Shown piece after piece: positions 24,440 to 32,822 of a DNA stretch of 42,360 nucleotides (within the stretch, counting starts at the first letter, position 1; each line of letters begins with the position of its first letter). The notes beneath the pieces are model-generated. The model was given only the letters and a program-made list of their open reading frames with translations. It did no database searches and had not been told where the DNA came from. The translations under genes were made by a program, and so were the position numbers. The DNA comes from Anaerolineae bacterium (GTDB lineage: Bacteria > Chloroflexota > Anaerolineae > Aggregatilineales > Phototrophicaceae): the NCBI GenBank assembly GCA_022822545.1, contig JAJEBE010000044.1, positions 1 to 42,360 of the forward strand. The letters run 5' to 3'.

Positions 24440-25438
24440 ATGTCAAACTCCGACAATATAGCAAGCGCGCGGGCACATTCCAATATCGCGTTCATCAAGT
24501 ATTGGGGCAACCGGGATCACAAGCTCCGACTGCCGGCCAATTCGTCACTGAGCATGAATCTGGCTGATTTGCATACCACGACCACGGTGGAATGGTCGTA
24601 TGCCTTGCAGGTTGATTCGTTGACTATCAATGGCGCCCCGGCCGGCGACATCCCGCTCGCGCGCGTCCGCAGACATCTGGATGCGCTGCGCCATCGCCTG
24701 AACACGGACTGGCATGCCCGCGTCGAGTCGCGGAACAATTTTCCGATTGGGACGGGCATCGCTTCGTCCGCCTCCGCCTTTGCTGCCTTGACAGTGGCCG
24801 CGGTAGCCGCGTATGGCGCTGAATTTGAGGAGCGCGAGCTATCGACATTGGCGCGGTTGGGCTCCGGCTCGGCAGCGCGCTCGATACCGGCAGGCTTCGT
24901 TGAATGGCGGGCTGGAGACAGTCATGAGTCGTCCTATGCCGAAACATTCGCCCATAGTAATCACTGGGATCTGGTTGATGTCATCGCGATCGTGAGCCGG
25001 GATCACAAGCGCGTTGGCTCCAGCGCCGGACATCAGACGGCTGATACAGGCTCCTTGCAGCGGGGGCGCGTCGAGTGTGCGTCAGGGAGATTGCGCGATG
25101 TCAAGGCGGCGATTAAGGCGCGAGATTTTGAGCGATTCGCGCCGATCGTCGAAGAAGACAGCAATCTGATGCACGCGGTGATGATGACAAGCAAACCGCC
25201 GCTGTTTTACTGGCAGCCACTTTCGCTGGCCATCATGGATTCCGTGCGGCGCATGCGTGAGCAGGATGCGTTGCAAGTTTGCTATACGCTCGACGCCGGG
25301 CCCAATGTCCATTGTATTTGCCTCGCGGCCGACGCGCTGGCGGTGGCGACGCGCTTGCAGGCGATCTCGCCCAAGATAGATATTATGCGGTCGGGGGTCG
25401 GAGGCGGGGGGGTGGTCATTCCTCTGGCGGGCGCGTAG
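24440..25438 (+). CDS. Mevalonate-phosphate/diphosphate decarboxylase (probably acts on mevalonate 5-phosphate)
   Basis: ATP-dependent decarboxylase of the GHMP superfamily, 332 residues. Signature AHSNIAFIKYWGNRD near the start, LPANSSLSMNL, the ATP loop GIASSASAFAAL, GSGSAARSIPAGFVEW with the conserved Arg, and the catalytic Asp in TLDAGPNVH. Classical diphosphomevalonate decarboxylases read KYWGKRD; Asn replaces that Lys here. Together with IPK 2 kb away and no phosphomevalonate kinase in the window, this points to the Roseiflexus-type enzyme that makes isopentenyl phosphate; that choice is inference. Divergent from the ubiA-mvk-ipk operon across 72 bases. Confidence 0.88.
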   Translation: MSNSDNIASARAHSNIAFIKYWGNRDHKLRLPANSSLSMNLADLHTTTTVEWSYALQVDSLTINGAPAGDIPLARVRRHLDALRHRLNTDWHARVESRNNFPIGTGIASSASAFAALTVAAVAAYGAEFEERELSTLARLGSGSAARSIPAGFVEWRAGDSHESSYAETFAHSNHWDLVDVIAIVSRDHKRVGSSAGHQTADTGSLQRGRVECASGRLRDVKAAIKARDFERFAPIVEEDSNLMHAVMMTSKPPLFYWQPLSLAIMDSVRRMREQDALQVCYTLDAGPNVHCICLAADALAVATRLQAISPKIDIMRSGVGGGGVVIPLAGA

Positions 25439-25450
25439 AGCAAGCGTCGC

Positions 25451-25480
25451 TTGCGCCTTAGCGGAAAACGGGCATATAAT
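25451..25480 (+). promoter_or_regulatory. Candidate promoter of the RseP-HEAT operon
   Basis: TTGCGC (25451-25456), 18-base spacer, perfect TATAAT (25475-25480), 36 bases before the ATG at 25517. Confidence 0.65.
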
Positions 25481-25516
25481 GTTGACGAAGCATAAGCCAA
25501 AGAGAGGGCATCGCCG

Positions 25517-27022
25517 ATGTTGATTCCCGCTGTAGCTGCAAACGATCTCTTGCTCGCGGTCGCTGCTTTTGTGATCGTGTTGTTTCCCGCGATAATCATT
25601 CACGAACTAGGACATTTTTTCGCCGCCAAACTCGTAGGCATCAATGTGCTGGAGTTCGGTATCGGTTTCCCGCCGCGCATCGGCCGGCTTTTCCGCTGGG
25701 GTGAGACGGAGTTCACGTTCAATCTCCTGCCCTTGGGCGGCTTTGTTCGCCCCTTGGGCGAGGACATGATTGGCCCAGCGCCGGAAGACAAGGTCAAGCG
25801 CGATCGCATTGTAGTGGAGCAGCGGCGATCCGGCCCGGTTCGCATCGTTGGCGAGCGCGAGATGCTGCGCCTGCGCGGCGTTGATGACAGCGATATGATG
25901 GCGGTAAATGATGCGCCCGCCTTGGGACGGATATTCTTCATGGCCGCCGGCGCTCTGGCGAATTTCGCCACGGCCGTTTTCTTGTTTTTCGTCGCCGCGC
26001 TGATTGGCTTGTTAATGCCGGTTGGCGGTCTGAGCCAGATTATGGCGATACCGGATGGCTCGCTGTTCGCTGGTACAGAGGCGCAGATCGGCGACGCTGT
26101 CGAGCGAATCAACGGCGAGCGCTTTGCCGATTTCACCGCCTTTCATAAGATTCTGGCCACATACGGCCAAAGCATTATCGAGTTCGACCTCATTCGCCCG
26201 GAAAGTGGCGAAGAGTTCAGCGTGACGGTCGCGCCAGATTTTGGTGGACGCTCGGGTTCGGTGCAGATCCTGGCAGTACTCGAGGGGTCACCAGCGGCTG
26301 CTGCCGGCATCGCTACTGGCGATATTGTGACGCAAATCAATTATGCACCGATCGCTTCAGAGGGCGACCCGGCCGAGACCTTGCGCGAGGCGACCCGGAG
26401 CGCGGAAGGTAAACCGCTGCCTTTGACAATCCTGCGCGAACATGAGGATGGTAGGGCGGAAACTTTCGTCGTAGTGGCGACGCCAAGAGTTAATCCGCCG
26501 GAAGGCGAGGGCAGGCTGGGTATCGCGATACGGTCGCAGTTCAGTTTGATCGAAGGAACTCGCTTTGCCAACGCTGGCTTCAAGAGCGAGTATGTGCCGC
26601 AAAGCATATCGGATGCCATCGCCTACAGCTTGAATACGACCGGCGAAACCTTCAGGACGATCGCTTCGATACCGGGCCGCCTCCTGGATGGCTCTTTGAG
26701 TGGAAAAGACGCCCGCCCGATCAGCATCATTGGCATCAGCAAGATTGGCGGCGAGCTACTGCATCGCAGCCTGCAAGATGGCCCTAGCATCATGCTGCAC
26801 TTTGTCGCGCTCGTAAGCATCTTCCTGGGCATAAGCAACCTGCTGCCGATCCCAGCGCTTGATGGCGGACGCATCGTCTTCGTGCTTATTGAGATGCTGC
26901 GTGGCAAGCCGGTTGATCCACAGACGGAAGCGCGAATTCATCAGGTCGGCATTATGATTCTGCTGGCGCTGGGAGTTGTAGTTATGATCTATGACCTAAT
27001 AAATCCGCCGAGCATCTCATGA
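25517..27022 (+). CDS. Site-2 intramembrane metalloprotease (RseP/M50)
   Basis: Cleaves membrane-bound regulators or signal-peptide remnants inside the membrane. 501 residues: zinc site HELGH at 29-33 in the first helix, the third ligand in PALDGGR (Asp449), and two PDZ-like segments between (about 170-245 and 250-325, the second with GSPAAAAGIATGDIVTQIN). Membrane helices near 10-32, 138-168, 425-445 and 475-495. A charged insert of about 50 residues (80-130) follows the FVRPLGED loop. GAGAGGG precedes the ATG. The stop overlaps the HEAT-repeat gene by 4 bases (ATGA). No dxr is adjacent, in keeping with use of mevalonate rather than MEP here. Confidence 0.93.
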   Translation: MLIPAVAANDLLLAVAAFVIVLFPAIIIHELGHFFAAKLVGINVLEFGIGFPPRIGRLFRWGETEFTFNLLPLGGFVRPLGEDMIGPAPEDKVKRDRIVVEQRRSGPVRIVGEREMLRLRGVDDSDMMAVNDAPALGRIFFMAAGALANFATAVFLFFVAALIGLLMPVGGLSQIMAIPDGSLFAGTEAQIGDAVERINGERFADFTAFHKILATYGQSIIEFDLIRPESGEEFSVTVAPDFGGRSGSVQILAVLEGSPAAAAGIATGDIVTQINYAPIASEGDPAETLREATRSAEGKPLPLTILREHEDGRAETFVVVATPRVNPPEGEGRLGIAIRSQFSLIEGTRFANAGFKSEYVPQSISDAIAYSLNTTGETFRTIASIPGRLLDGSLSGKDARPISIIGISKIGGELLHRSLQDGPSIMLHFVALVSIFLGISNLLPIPALDGGRIVFVLIEMLRGKPVDPQTEARIHQVGIMILLALGVVVMIYDLINPPSIS

Positions 27023-28032
27023 CGGATCGCAACGCGGACGCGCGTGATTATGCCTTGCCGGCGGACGAACTACTTTTCAACAAGCCGGACGTAGATGATG
27101 TATTGGCTGCTCTGGCGGAAACAGAATCAGAGCAGAGGCAGGCGGCCTCCCCGACGCTTGTCTACGGATTGAACGAGTTGTCACCGGCGGAATGGCAGAG
27201 GCTTGAAGGCGTATGGCGGCGACTTTCGGGCGCGACCAAGCAGCGTGTCATGCGCCGGCTTAATGAATCCAGCGAAGCGCTATTCGAGTTGAATTATCGT
27301 GAGTTGGGGCTGCGGGGTCTTTACGATAAGAGCGCCCTGGCGCGTGAGGCCGCCATCGAGTTGCTTTGGACCGACGAGAGTGAGCGAACGATGAGCGAGT
27401 TCATCAGGCTGGCCGACCGGGACCCAAGCTCGGTTGTGCGTGCTGGCGCGGTAAAAGCTTTGGGACGCTTCATACTTTTAGGCGAGTATGGCGATGTGCC
27501 CGAGGCTCTAGCCCAAGAAGCGCAGCAGATTGCCTTGCGCCTGCACCGGGACAAGACGGAGCCGCTCGAATTGCGGCGGCGCGCCCTCGAAGCTCTCGCC
27601 AATTCCAGCCATCCGCAGGTCCATGATCTCATCAGCAAAGCCTACGCGGACGGCAATCATGATCTGAAGATCAGCGCCATCTTCGCGATGGGGCGGACAT
27701 GCAGCACAGCTTGGCGGGAGATCCTGCTTGAAGAACTCGATAGCCGCGACAACGAAGCGGTATATGAAGCGACTAGCGCTTGCGGACAGATTCAACTCGA
27801 GGACAGTGTGCCGCGTCTCGGTGAACTCGCCCTGAGTGATGATCGCGAAGTCAAACTGTCTGCGATTTGGGCCCTCGGCGAAATCGGCGGCAGACAAGCT
27901 TTCGAGATACTTAGCCACCTCGATGAGGTGGTTGAAGACGATGAGACGGCCGCGGTGTTAGAAGAAGCGTTGGATACGGCCGGCTTTCGGCGGAGTTTGG
28001 CCGGGCTTGATCTGAATTCTGAAGACGAGTGA
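27019..28032 (+). CDS. HEAT-repeat protein
   Basis: 337 residues, soluble and acidic, with no signal peptide. From about residue 95 it is built of helical repeats with the HEAT pattern: SSVVRAGAVKALGRFI, ELRRRALEALANS, DLKISAIFAMGRT, NEAVYEATSACGQI and REVKLSAIWALGEIGG. Such solenoids bind proteins. It is translationally coupled to the S2P protease by a 4-base overlap, so it may be a cytoplasmic partner or adaptor of that protease; this is inference from position. The C-terminus is acidic (LDLNSEDE). Confidence 0.85.
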   Translation: MTDRNADARDYALPADELLFNKPDVDDVLAALAETESEQRQAASPTLVYGLNELSPAEWQRLEGVWRRLSGATKQRVMRRLNESSEALFELNYRELGLRGLYDKSALAREAAIELLWTDESERTMSEFIRLADRDPSSVVRAGAVKALGRFILLGEYGDVPEALAQEAQQIALRLHRDKTEPLELRRRALEALANSSHPQVHDLISKAYADGNHDLKISAIFAMGRTCSTAWREILLEELDSRDNEAVYEATSACGQIQLEDSVPRLGELALSDDREVKLSAIWALGEIGGRQAFEILSHLDEVVEDDETAAVLEEALDTAGFRRSLAGLDLNSEDE

Positions 28033-28049
28033 GTCACCGTGATTCGGCG

Positions 28050-28379
28050 CTATTGCGCAAACATTGTCTGCATTTTCATCGCCAAGCCCATATCGCCCAA
28101 GATCTTTAGCTTGCCAGTCATGAAGGCTTGCATCGCGTTCATCTGCCCGGTGGCAACAGCGAACCAATCATCGGCGGACGCCTTCACGGTCATAGCCGGA
28201 TCGCTAATGTCGCCTTCGCCCGTTTCGGCGTTGCCTTCCGCCACTTTTATCCAGTATTGTCCGCCATTATCTCCACTCAAGTCGAAGAGAATGGTCGCGT
28301 TTACGCCATCCGCCTTCTCCGGGACAAAGCGCTCGACCATGGCCGGGAATATGCTCTTGACCTCGTCCGCTGTCGCCAT
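28050..28379 (-). CDS. SCP2 sterol-binding domain protein
   Basis: 109 residues from ATG 28379 (AGGAGC at 28390-28385). The whole protein is one SCP2 domain: ILFDLSGDNGGQYWIKV, then DPAMTVKASADDWFAVATGQ and QAFMTGKLKILGDMGLAMKM, the typical end of the fold with its apolar pocket. In bacteria such proteins bind hydrophobic ligands (lipids, acyl-CoA), but no specific substrate is indicated. The longer frame to 28451 crosses the likely promoter and is not used. Confidence 0.9.
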   Translation of the reverse strand: MATADEVKSIFPAMVERFVPEKADGVNATILFDLSGDNGGQYWIKVAEGNAETGEGDISDPAMTVKASADDWFAVATGQMNAMQAFMTGKLKILGDMGLAMKMQTMFAQ

Positions 28380-28422
28380 AACTCGCTCCTCATGATGATG
28401 TCGTATTCTCCAGTTCCAGTTT

Positions 28423-28451
28423 AGTATACAGGTGTTCACAGGAAGCCCCAA
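28423..28451 (-). promoter_or_regulatory. Candidate promoter of the SCP2 gene
   Basis: Minus strand TTGGGG (28451-28446), 17-base spacer, TATACT (28428-28423), about 44 bases before the ATG. The -35 is weak. Confidence 0.4.
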
Positions 28452-30116
28452 GTGAAGATTGTCACTCTCTCATTCATGCTGAAGCCAATGCGCAAACCTA
28501 TGGTCGCCGTTCTGGCGATAATGCTAATGTTACTGCCAAGCGCCGACTGCAATTTGGGCGCCCGCAATGACGGATCGCCAAATGTGGCCGCGGCCACGGC
28601 AGCGGCGCCCGACGCGCGAGACGCGGAGATTGCGGTCACCGGCCAAAGTGACGCATCGAGCGCAGACGCGACTCCAACAGCGCAAGCTGCGGTTCAAACG
28701 CTTGCTACAGCGCAAGAGGCGCAGGATTCGGCCGGCGAGACCGAAGATCTGGTCGTGACACATCGTGTAGCGGCGGGGGACACGCTCACTCGCATCGCCG
28801 CAAGGTACGATGTTTCCGTTGCCGCGCTTTTGCGGGCGAACGACTTGCCCAATCCGGATTTGCTCGAGGTAGGGCAGATCATCACTTTGCCGGAGCCGTC
28901 AGTCGATAATACGCCGTCGTTTCCGATTCTGCCGGATTCGCGCCTTGTTCGCTCGGTTCGCGCGGCCGACTTCAATGTGGAACGTTTCCTGCAATCGCGT
29001 GGTGGCGCCTTGAGTCAAATGACGGTCGTTGTTGCCAAGCGCCTTCCTGACGGAACCATAGAATCGGGTGATTTTGCCGCCAGCGCAATCGTCGAGCGCG
29101 TCTCAAGAGAATATAGCATCGATGCAAGAATTCTCCTCGCTTTCCTGGAGCATTTTGCCGGGCTCGTCACGCAGAACACGGTGGAGCCGGAGACGGAACT
29201 GTATCCTCTGTTGCAGCCGGAAGAGACGAGCCGAATCGGACGCACCGGTCTTTACGCTCAGTTGATCTGGCTTGCGGACCGGCTGAATCAAGGATATTAC
29301 GGCTGGAAATACCGCGGCGACCGCGTTCTCGAATTGCCCGACGGGAGCCAACTATTCTACGCTCGCGACTTAAATGCTGGCACGATTGCCGTTCAGTACG
29401 CCCTGGGGCAGATGTCCGGCGCCACAGACTGGAAAAAAGACAGCAGCGATGCCGGCATATTTCAGACATATTCCGAACTCTTCGGCGACCCATTCGACGA
29501 TGCCTACGAGACAGCGCCGGCCGATCTCGAGCAGCCGCAGTTGACGCTACCATTCCCTCGCGGCGAGACCTGGCGTTTCACCGGCGGCTTCCACGGCGGC
29601 TGGGGCAACGGCAGCGCCTGGGCCGCGGTGGACTTCGCGGCGCCGGCGGAAGCGCAGCAGGTCGGCCATTGTTATACATCCTCCTATCCGGCGACGGCTG
29701 TTGCTCGCGGGACCATCGCCCGCCTCGAAGAAGGCGTGGTTGTGCTTGACCTCGATGAAGACTCAAATGAAGCTACCGGCTGGACGATTCTCTATTTGCA
29801 TGTTGATGCTCATGACAGCTTGAAATATGGACAGATGATCGAAGCTGGCAATATCATCGGCTACCCCTCCTGTTTGGGCGGGTTCACCAACGCGACGCAC
29901 CTGCACATCGCGCGACGGTATAATGGGGAGTGGATTCCGGCCGATTGCAACCGTTGCCCGCCGAATGTCAGCGCGCCATCCTTTGTCATGAGCAATTGGA
30001 AAGTTGTCGGTTTGGAAAGCCAACTCTATCAGGGCTTCATGATCCACCAATTGGACAATCGCAGCGCGGTGGCGGAGCAGGGTAGATTCACGAGCGTCAA
30101 TGAAATATCATGGTGA
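28452..30116 (+). CDS. Exported LysM-M23 peptidoglycan hydrolase-like protein
   Basis: 554 residues. A hydrophobic signal segment (about 16-30) is followed by a low-complexity Ala/Thr linker, a LysM module (about 102-146, HRVAAGDTLTRIAARYDV), a helical middle domain (about 165-350, with SREYSIDARILLAFLEH and NQGYYGWKYRG) that looks lysozyme-like, and a C-terminal M23 metallopeptidase domain. Probable zinc ligands are His381 (GGFHGGWG), Asp394 (AAVDFAAP) and His485 (THLHIARR), with His450 (LYLHVD) for catalysis. All M23 residues are present, so it should cut peptide cross-links. GTG 28452 has AGGAA upstream; ATGs at 28476 and 28488 are alternatives. The 3' end overlaps the next gene by 17 bases. 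Confidence 0.85.
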   Translation: MKIVTLSFMLKPMRKPMVAVLAIMLMLLPSADCNLGARNDGSPNVAAATAAAPDARDAEIAVTGQSDASSADATPTAQAAVQTLATAQEAQDSAGETEDLVVTHRVAAGDTLTRIAARYDVSVAALLRANDLPNPDLLEVGQIITLPEPSVDNTPSFPILPDSRLVRSVRAADFNVERFLQSRGGALSQMTVVVAKRLPDGTIESGDFAASAIVERVSREYSIDARILLAFLEHFAGLVTQNTVEPETELYPLLQPEETSRIGRTGLYAQLIWLADRLNQGYYGWKYRGDRVLELPDGSQLFYARDLNAGTIAVQYALGQMSGATDWKKDSSDAGIFQTYSELFGDPFDDAYETAPADLEQPQLTLPFPRGETWRFTGGFHGGWGNGSAWAAVDFAAPAEAQQVGHCYTSSYPATAVARGTIARLEEGVVVLDLDEDSNEATGWTILYLHVDAHDSLKYGQMIEAGNIIGYPSCLGGFTNATHLHIARRYNGEWIPADCNRCPPNVSAPSFVMSNWKVVGLESQLYQGFMIHQLDNRSAVAEQGRFTSVNEISW

Positions 30117-30873
30117 CAACCTGTCTAGCGCATTTTCTTTAAGGTGGCAATTGCGGCGCGCAGCATACTTATTTGCCCTTTGTGTGGTTATGGCCGGGCA
30201 GCTATTGCAGCTTTCGGCGCAAGCGCGCACTACTGCCACGCCAGCGCCAGGTGTGCTGGTGACGCCAACGCCGGAAGGACGTGAATCCGCTACCGCGACA
30301 TTGGCGCCCACATTGAGTCCAACTCCCTTGCCCGCCGTTCGATTACGAGCGCTTGATACAGCCGGAAACGTCAATATACGAGCATTGCCGAGCCTCGACG
30401 GCGAAATCCTCGGTACGATTGCCGCGGGTATCGAGTATCAAGTTTTGAGGAATTATTACCGTTGGTACGAATTCCGCTACGACCTGTCTCCAAACGGGCG
30501 CGGCTGGATCTATGGCGATCTTGTTGAGATAGTTGGTGATCGGTCGCAGATTGAAATCATAGATAATCCGGCGGACATCACAGCGCCGGGACAATTGCAA
30601 AACCCCGATGACAGCGCTGCTAGCGAAGAGGCGGGGCGGACAATCGCGATTTCGACGCTCCAAGCCAATTCCGACGTATCTGTGGAGTTGGGCGAAACAA
30701 CAGTCTTACCGACCTTTACAGCGCCAGCGGCAACACCCGTGTCAGTGACTGAGCAATTGGAATTGGAGACGACTAACGCCGTTCCCTGGGGCGACTTGCC
30801 GCCAATCTTACCCGTGGCAGTACTTGCCGGGCTGGGAATCCTGGGCTTTCTGATAAATGCGCTGCGTCGCTAA
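30100..30873 (+). CDS. Membrane-anchored SH3b-domain protein
   Basis: 257 residues: N-terminal hydrophobic signal/anchor (about 20-42), a Thr/Pro linker, one bacterial SH3 domain (about 81-144; NVNIRALPSLDGEILGTI and GRGWIYGDLVE), a second low-complexity linker, and a C-terminal membrane helix (about 233-252) ending in NALRR. SH3b domains bind peptidoglycan peptides or metals. It starts inside the end of the LysM-M23 gene (17-base overlap) and is probably co-translated, so the pair may act together at the wall. Confidence 0.82.
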   Translation: MKYHGDNLSSAFSLRWQLRRAAYLFALCVVMAGQLLQLSAQARTTATPAPGVLVTPTPEGRESATATLAPTLSPTPLPAVRLRALDTAGNVNIRALPSLDGEILGTIAAGIEYQVLRNYYRWYEFRYDLSPNGRGWIYGDLVEIVGDRSQIEIIDNPADITAPGQLQNPDDSAASEEAGRTIAISTLQANSDVSVELGETTVLPTFTAPAATPVSVTEQLELETTNAVPWGDLPPILPVAVLAGLGILGFLINALRR

Positions 30874-30877
30874 CCAG

Positions 30878-30904
30878 GTTGATCGTCGTCTACGCCGGAT
30901 CAAC
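30878..30904. terminator. Weak stem-loop between convergent genes
   Basis: GTTGATC (30878-30884) pairs with GATCAAC (30898-30904), loop of 13 bases, no clear T tract. It lies between the SH3b gene and the Fe-S carrier gene, which converge. Confidence 0.35.
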
Positions 30905-30931
30905 TAAAGATGCTGATAGCGCAAATGCTGA

Positions 30932-31357
30932 CTAGTAGCTGCCGCAGGTGCCGCAACCTTCCTGCGCCTGCTCACCTTGCTGGTCATCGGACTTGAAGGA
31001 ATGGCCGCAACCGCAGCTTGAAACAGCGTTGGGATTGTCTATCTGGAAGCCGCCGCCAATGAGGCTGTCAACATAATCAATGCTGGCGCCGCGCAGGTAC
31101 ATCAGGCTTGTGGGATCGACCAGCAGGCGAACCCCGTCGCTGTTGACGACAGTGTCACCAGCTTCCGGCGCTTCCTGGAATGCCATGCCATATTGCAGGC
31201 CAGAGCAGCCGCCACCGGTCACGAAGACACGCAGCGCGTGGTTCGGGATGTTTCGCTGTTCGAGCAAATCCCTAATGATCGATACTGCTGCCGGCGTCAC
31301 GTTCAGCACTGCGTCGTCGGCTGTTACCTCTGCGAACTGCTGTTCAGTCAATACCAT
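30932..31357 (-). CDS. A-type iron-sulfur cluster carrier (ErpA/IscA/HesB family)
   Basis: Carries Fe-S clusters to apoproteins. 141 residues; the three conserved cysteines are Cys51 in GGGCSGLQYGM and Cys115/Cys117 in SSCGCGHSF, as in ErpA. The family usually ends there, but this protein adds about 20 residues with another CGTC pair (Cys135, Cys138) before the end. GAGGT precedes ATG 31357. A single gene with its own strong promoter; no isc or suf genes nearby. Confidence 0.94.
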   Translation of the reverse strand: MVLTEQQFAEVTADDAVLNVTPAAVSIIRDLLEQRNIPNHALRVFVTGGGCSGLQYGMAFQEAPEAGDTVVNSDGVRLLVDPTSLMYLRGASIDYVDSLIGGGFQIDNPNAVSSCGCGHSFKSDDQQGEQAQEGCGTCGSY

Positions 31358-31390
31358 AGCGATACCTCATATCATGCGCGATCTGTCGCA

Positions 31391-31419
31391 ATCTTAACAC
31401 AGGCCTTGTAGGGTGTCAA
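31391..31419 (-). promoter_or_regulatory. Promoter of the Fe-S carrier gene
   Basis: Minus strand TTGACA (31419-31414), exactly 17 bases, TAAGAT (31396-31391); predicted start about 27 bases before the ATG. Confidence 0.85.
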
Positions 31420-31447
31420 TTTTATCATGGCAGCAAAATGCATTATG

Positions 31448-31520
31448 ATTGCTGCCGCGCCTCTGTCATTAAACAGGCGCGTCGGTCGCTTCTGGGTAAA
31501 AGCGCCTGGCAGACAGCAAT
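31448..31520. other. Nested inverted-repeat structure, unexplained
   Basis: ATTGCTG (31448-31454) pairs with CAGCAAT (31514-31520). Inside, CGCGCCT (31456-31462) pairs with AGGCGCG (31475-31481) around a 12-base loop. It lies between two divergent promoters. Confidence 0.4.
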
Positions 31521-31554
31521 GTAAATACCCGTTGCATATTGGTCGCTAATACGT

Positions 31555-31583
31555 TTGCCGTCTATGTAACAGGGCACTATACT
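31555..31583 (+). promoter_or_regulatory. Promoter of the four-SH3b protein gene
   Basis: TTGCCG (31555-31560), 17-base spacer, TATACT (31578-31583); 56 bases to the ATG, with GGAGGA (31628-31633) as ribosome site. Confidence 0.7.
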
Positions 31584-31639
31584 GACCACGAATATCAGCG
31601 TTTGAATGGACCAATGTCAGGGTTCTCGGAGGAGCTAAC

Positions 31640-32740
31640 ATGAGAACGACCAAGAAGAGGATACTGTTAATTATAGCTCTTGTCGTTGTAGCGGCGGCAT
31701 TTCAGTCAGTTGTGCTTGCGCAGGCGGCTTCACCGCACGTGGTCGTTAACGCCTTCAGGCTGAATGTAAGGAGCGGCCCGGGCGTTGGTCATGACATTAT
31801 CACCGTTTTGGCTGGTGGCACGGTTTTGCCAGTCACGATGTTATCGTATGACCGTGATTGGTACGAAGTCGTTACAGAGGCCGGCGCAGGATGGGTGCAC
31901 AGGAAATATGCAGTGGATCGGGGTGATTGGTCCGGTGTGCCATGGGCAGGAACGCCCAAGAACCTGGGCAGCGGGACGGCAATACCTGCCGGCGCGCCGC
32001 ATCTGGTCGTGAACACCAGCTACCTGAATGTCAGAAGCGGTCCTGGCGTCGGCTACGACATCCTAACTGTACTACCTGGCGGAACGAATCTGCTTGTTAC
32101 CGCCATCGACAGAGACGGACGCTGGTACCAAGTGGAAACTTCGGCCGGGACCGGCTGGCTCAATTCGAGCTACACTGCCATCCGCGGCAATTTCACAAAT
32201 ATACCACGGACGGGCGGCCCGACCACCTCTATGCCCGCTACTTCTTCACAGCCTCCTGTACCCGCTGGTACGCCGCACTTGGTGGTCAACACCGCCTTCC
32301 TCAATGTGAGATCGGGCCCTGGGATTGGGCATAACATTATCACAACGGTGCGCGGGGGCACGGAACTGGCGGTACTATCTATTGCGGCCGATGGCAAGTG
32401 GTATGAGGTGAACACGGTACAAGGCGCTGGTTGGGTTAATTCTAACTATACGGTTGGGCGTGGAGATTTCTCGGGCGTGAGGCGACATGTCCAAGTGAAT
32501 CCTTTGTCAGGCGATACGCCACGGGCGGTCATCGGTACGGGTCGACTCAACATACGCACCGGGCCGGGAATCGGGCACAGCGTCATTATAGATCTGCCAT
32601 GGAGAACAACCTTGGCGGTAAAAGGCGTTTCTGCCGACAGAAAATGGTTCCTGGTGGAGGGCAGTTTCGGCAGTGGCTGGCTGCGCAACCGCTATGTCGT
32701 TTTCCGTGGAGACTACAGTCAGGTTCCAGTCGTCGGCTAG
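31640..32740 (+). CDS. Exported protein of four SH3b repeats
   Basis: 366 residues: signal peptide (KKRILLIIALVVVAAAF, cleavage near the AQA at 27-29) and four bacterial SH3 domains at about 32-101, 120-189, 212-281 and 294-363. Each has the LNVRSGPG motif (LNIRTGPG in the fourth), a WY/WF then a GxGW core and ends RGDF/RGNF/RGDY. Linkers contain Pro/Thr/Ser. SH3b arrays bind cell-wall peptides, so this is probably a secreted wall-binding protein without an enzymatic domain. The fourth repeat is the most diverged. Single-gene transcript from its own promoter. Confidence 0.88.
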   Translation: MRTTKKRILLIIALVVVAAAFQSVVLAQAASPHVVVNAFRLNVRSGPGVGHDIITVLAGGTVLPVTMLSYDRDWYEVVTEAGAGWVHRKYAVDRGDWSGVPWAGTPKNLGSGTAIPAGAPHLVVNTSYLNVRSGPGVGYDILTVLPGGTNLLVTAIDRDGRWYQVETSAGTGWLNSSYTAIRGNFTNIPRTGGPTTSMPATSSQPPVPAGTPHLVVNTAFLNVRSGPGIGHNIITTVRGGTELAVLSIAADGKWYEVNTVQGAGWVNSNYTVGRGDFSGVRRHVQVNPLSGDTPRAVIGTGRLNIRTGPGIGHSVIIDLPWRTTLAVKGVSADRKWFLVEGSFGSGWLRNRYVVFRGDYSQVPVVG

Positions 32741-32779
32741 GCCACGATTCTGTTCAATTTCTATCACGGCTATACAATG

Positions 32780-32804
32780 CACCCTGTCGCAGAACGGCAG
32801 GGTG
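32780..32804 (+). other. Stem-loop in the 82-base gap before the TPR gene
   Basis: CACCCTG (32780-32786) pairs with CAGGGTG (32798-32804); no good T tract follows. It may attenuate or end the SH3b transcript. A TACAAT at 32773-32778 could be a -10, with no convincing -35. Confidence 0.35.
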
Positions 32805-32822
32805 TGTCGTTTGGAGCGGACG

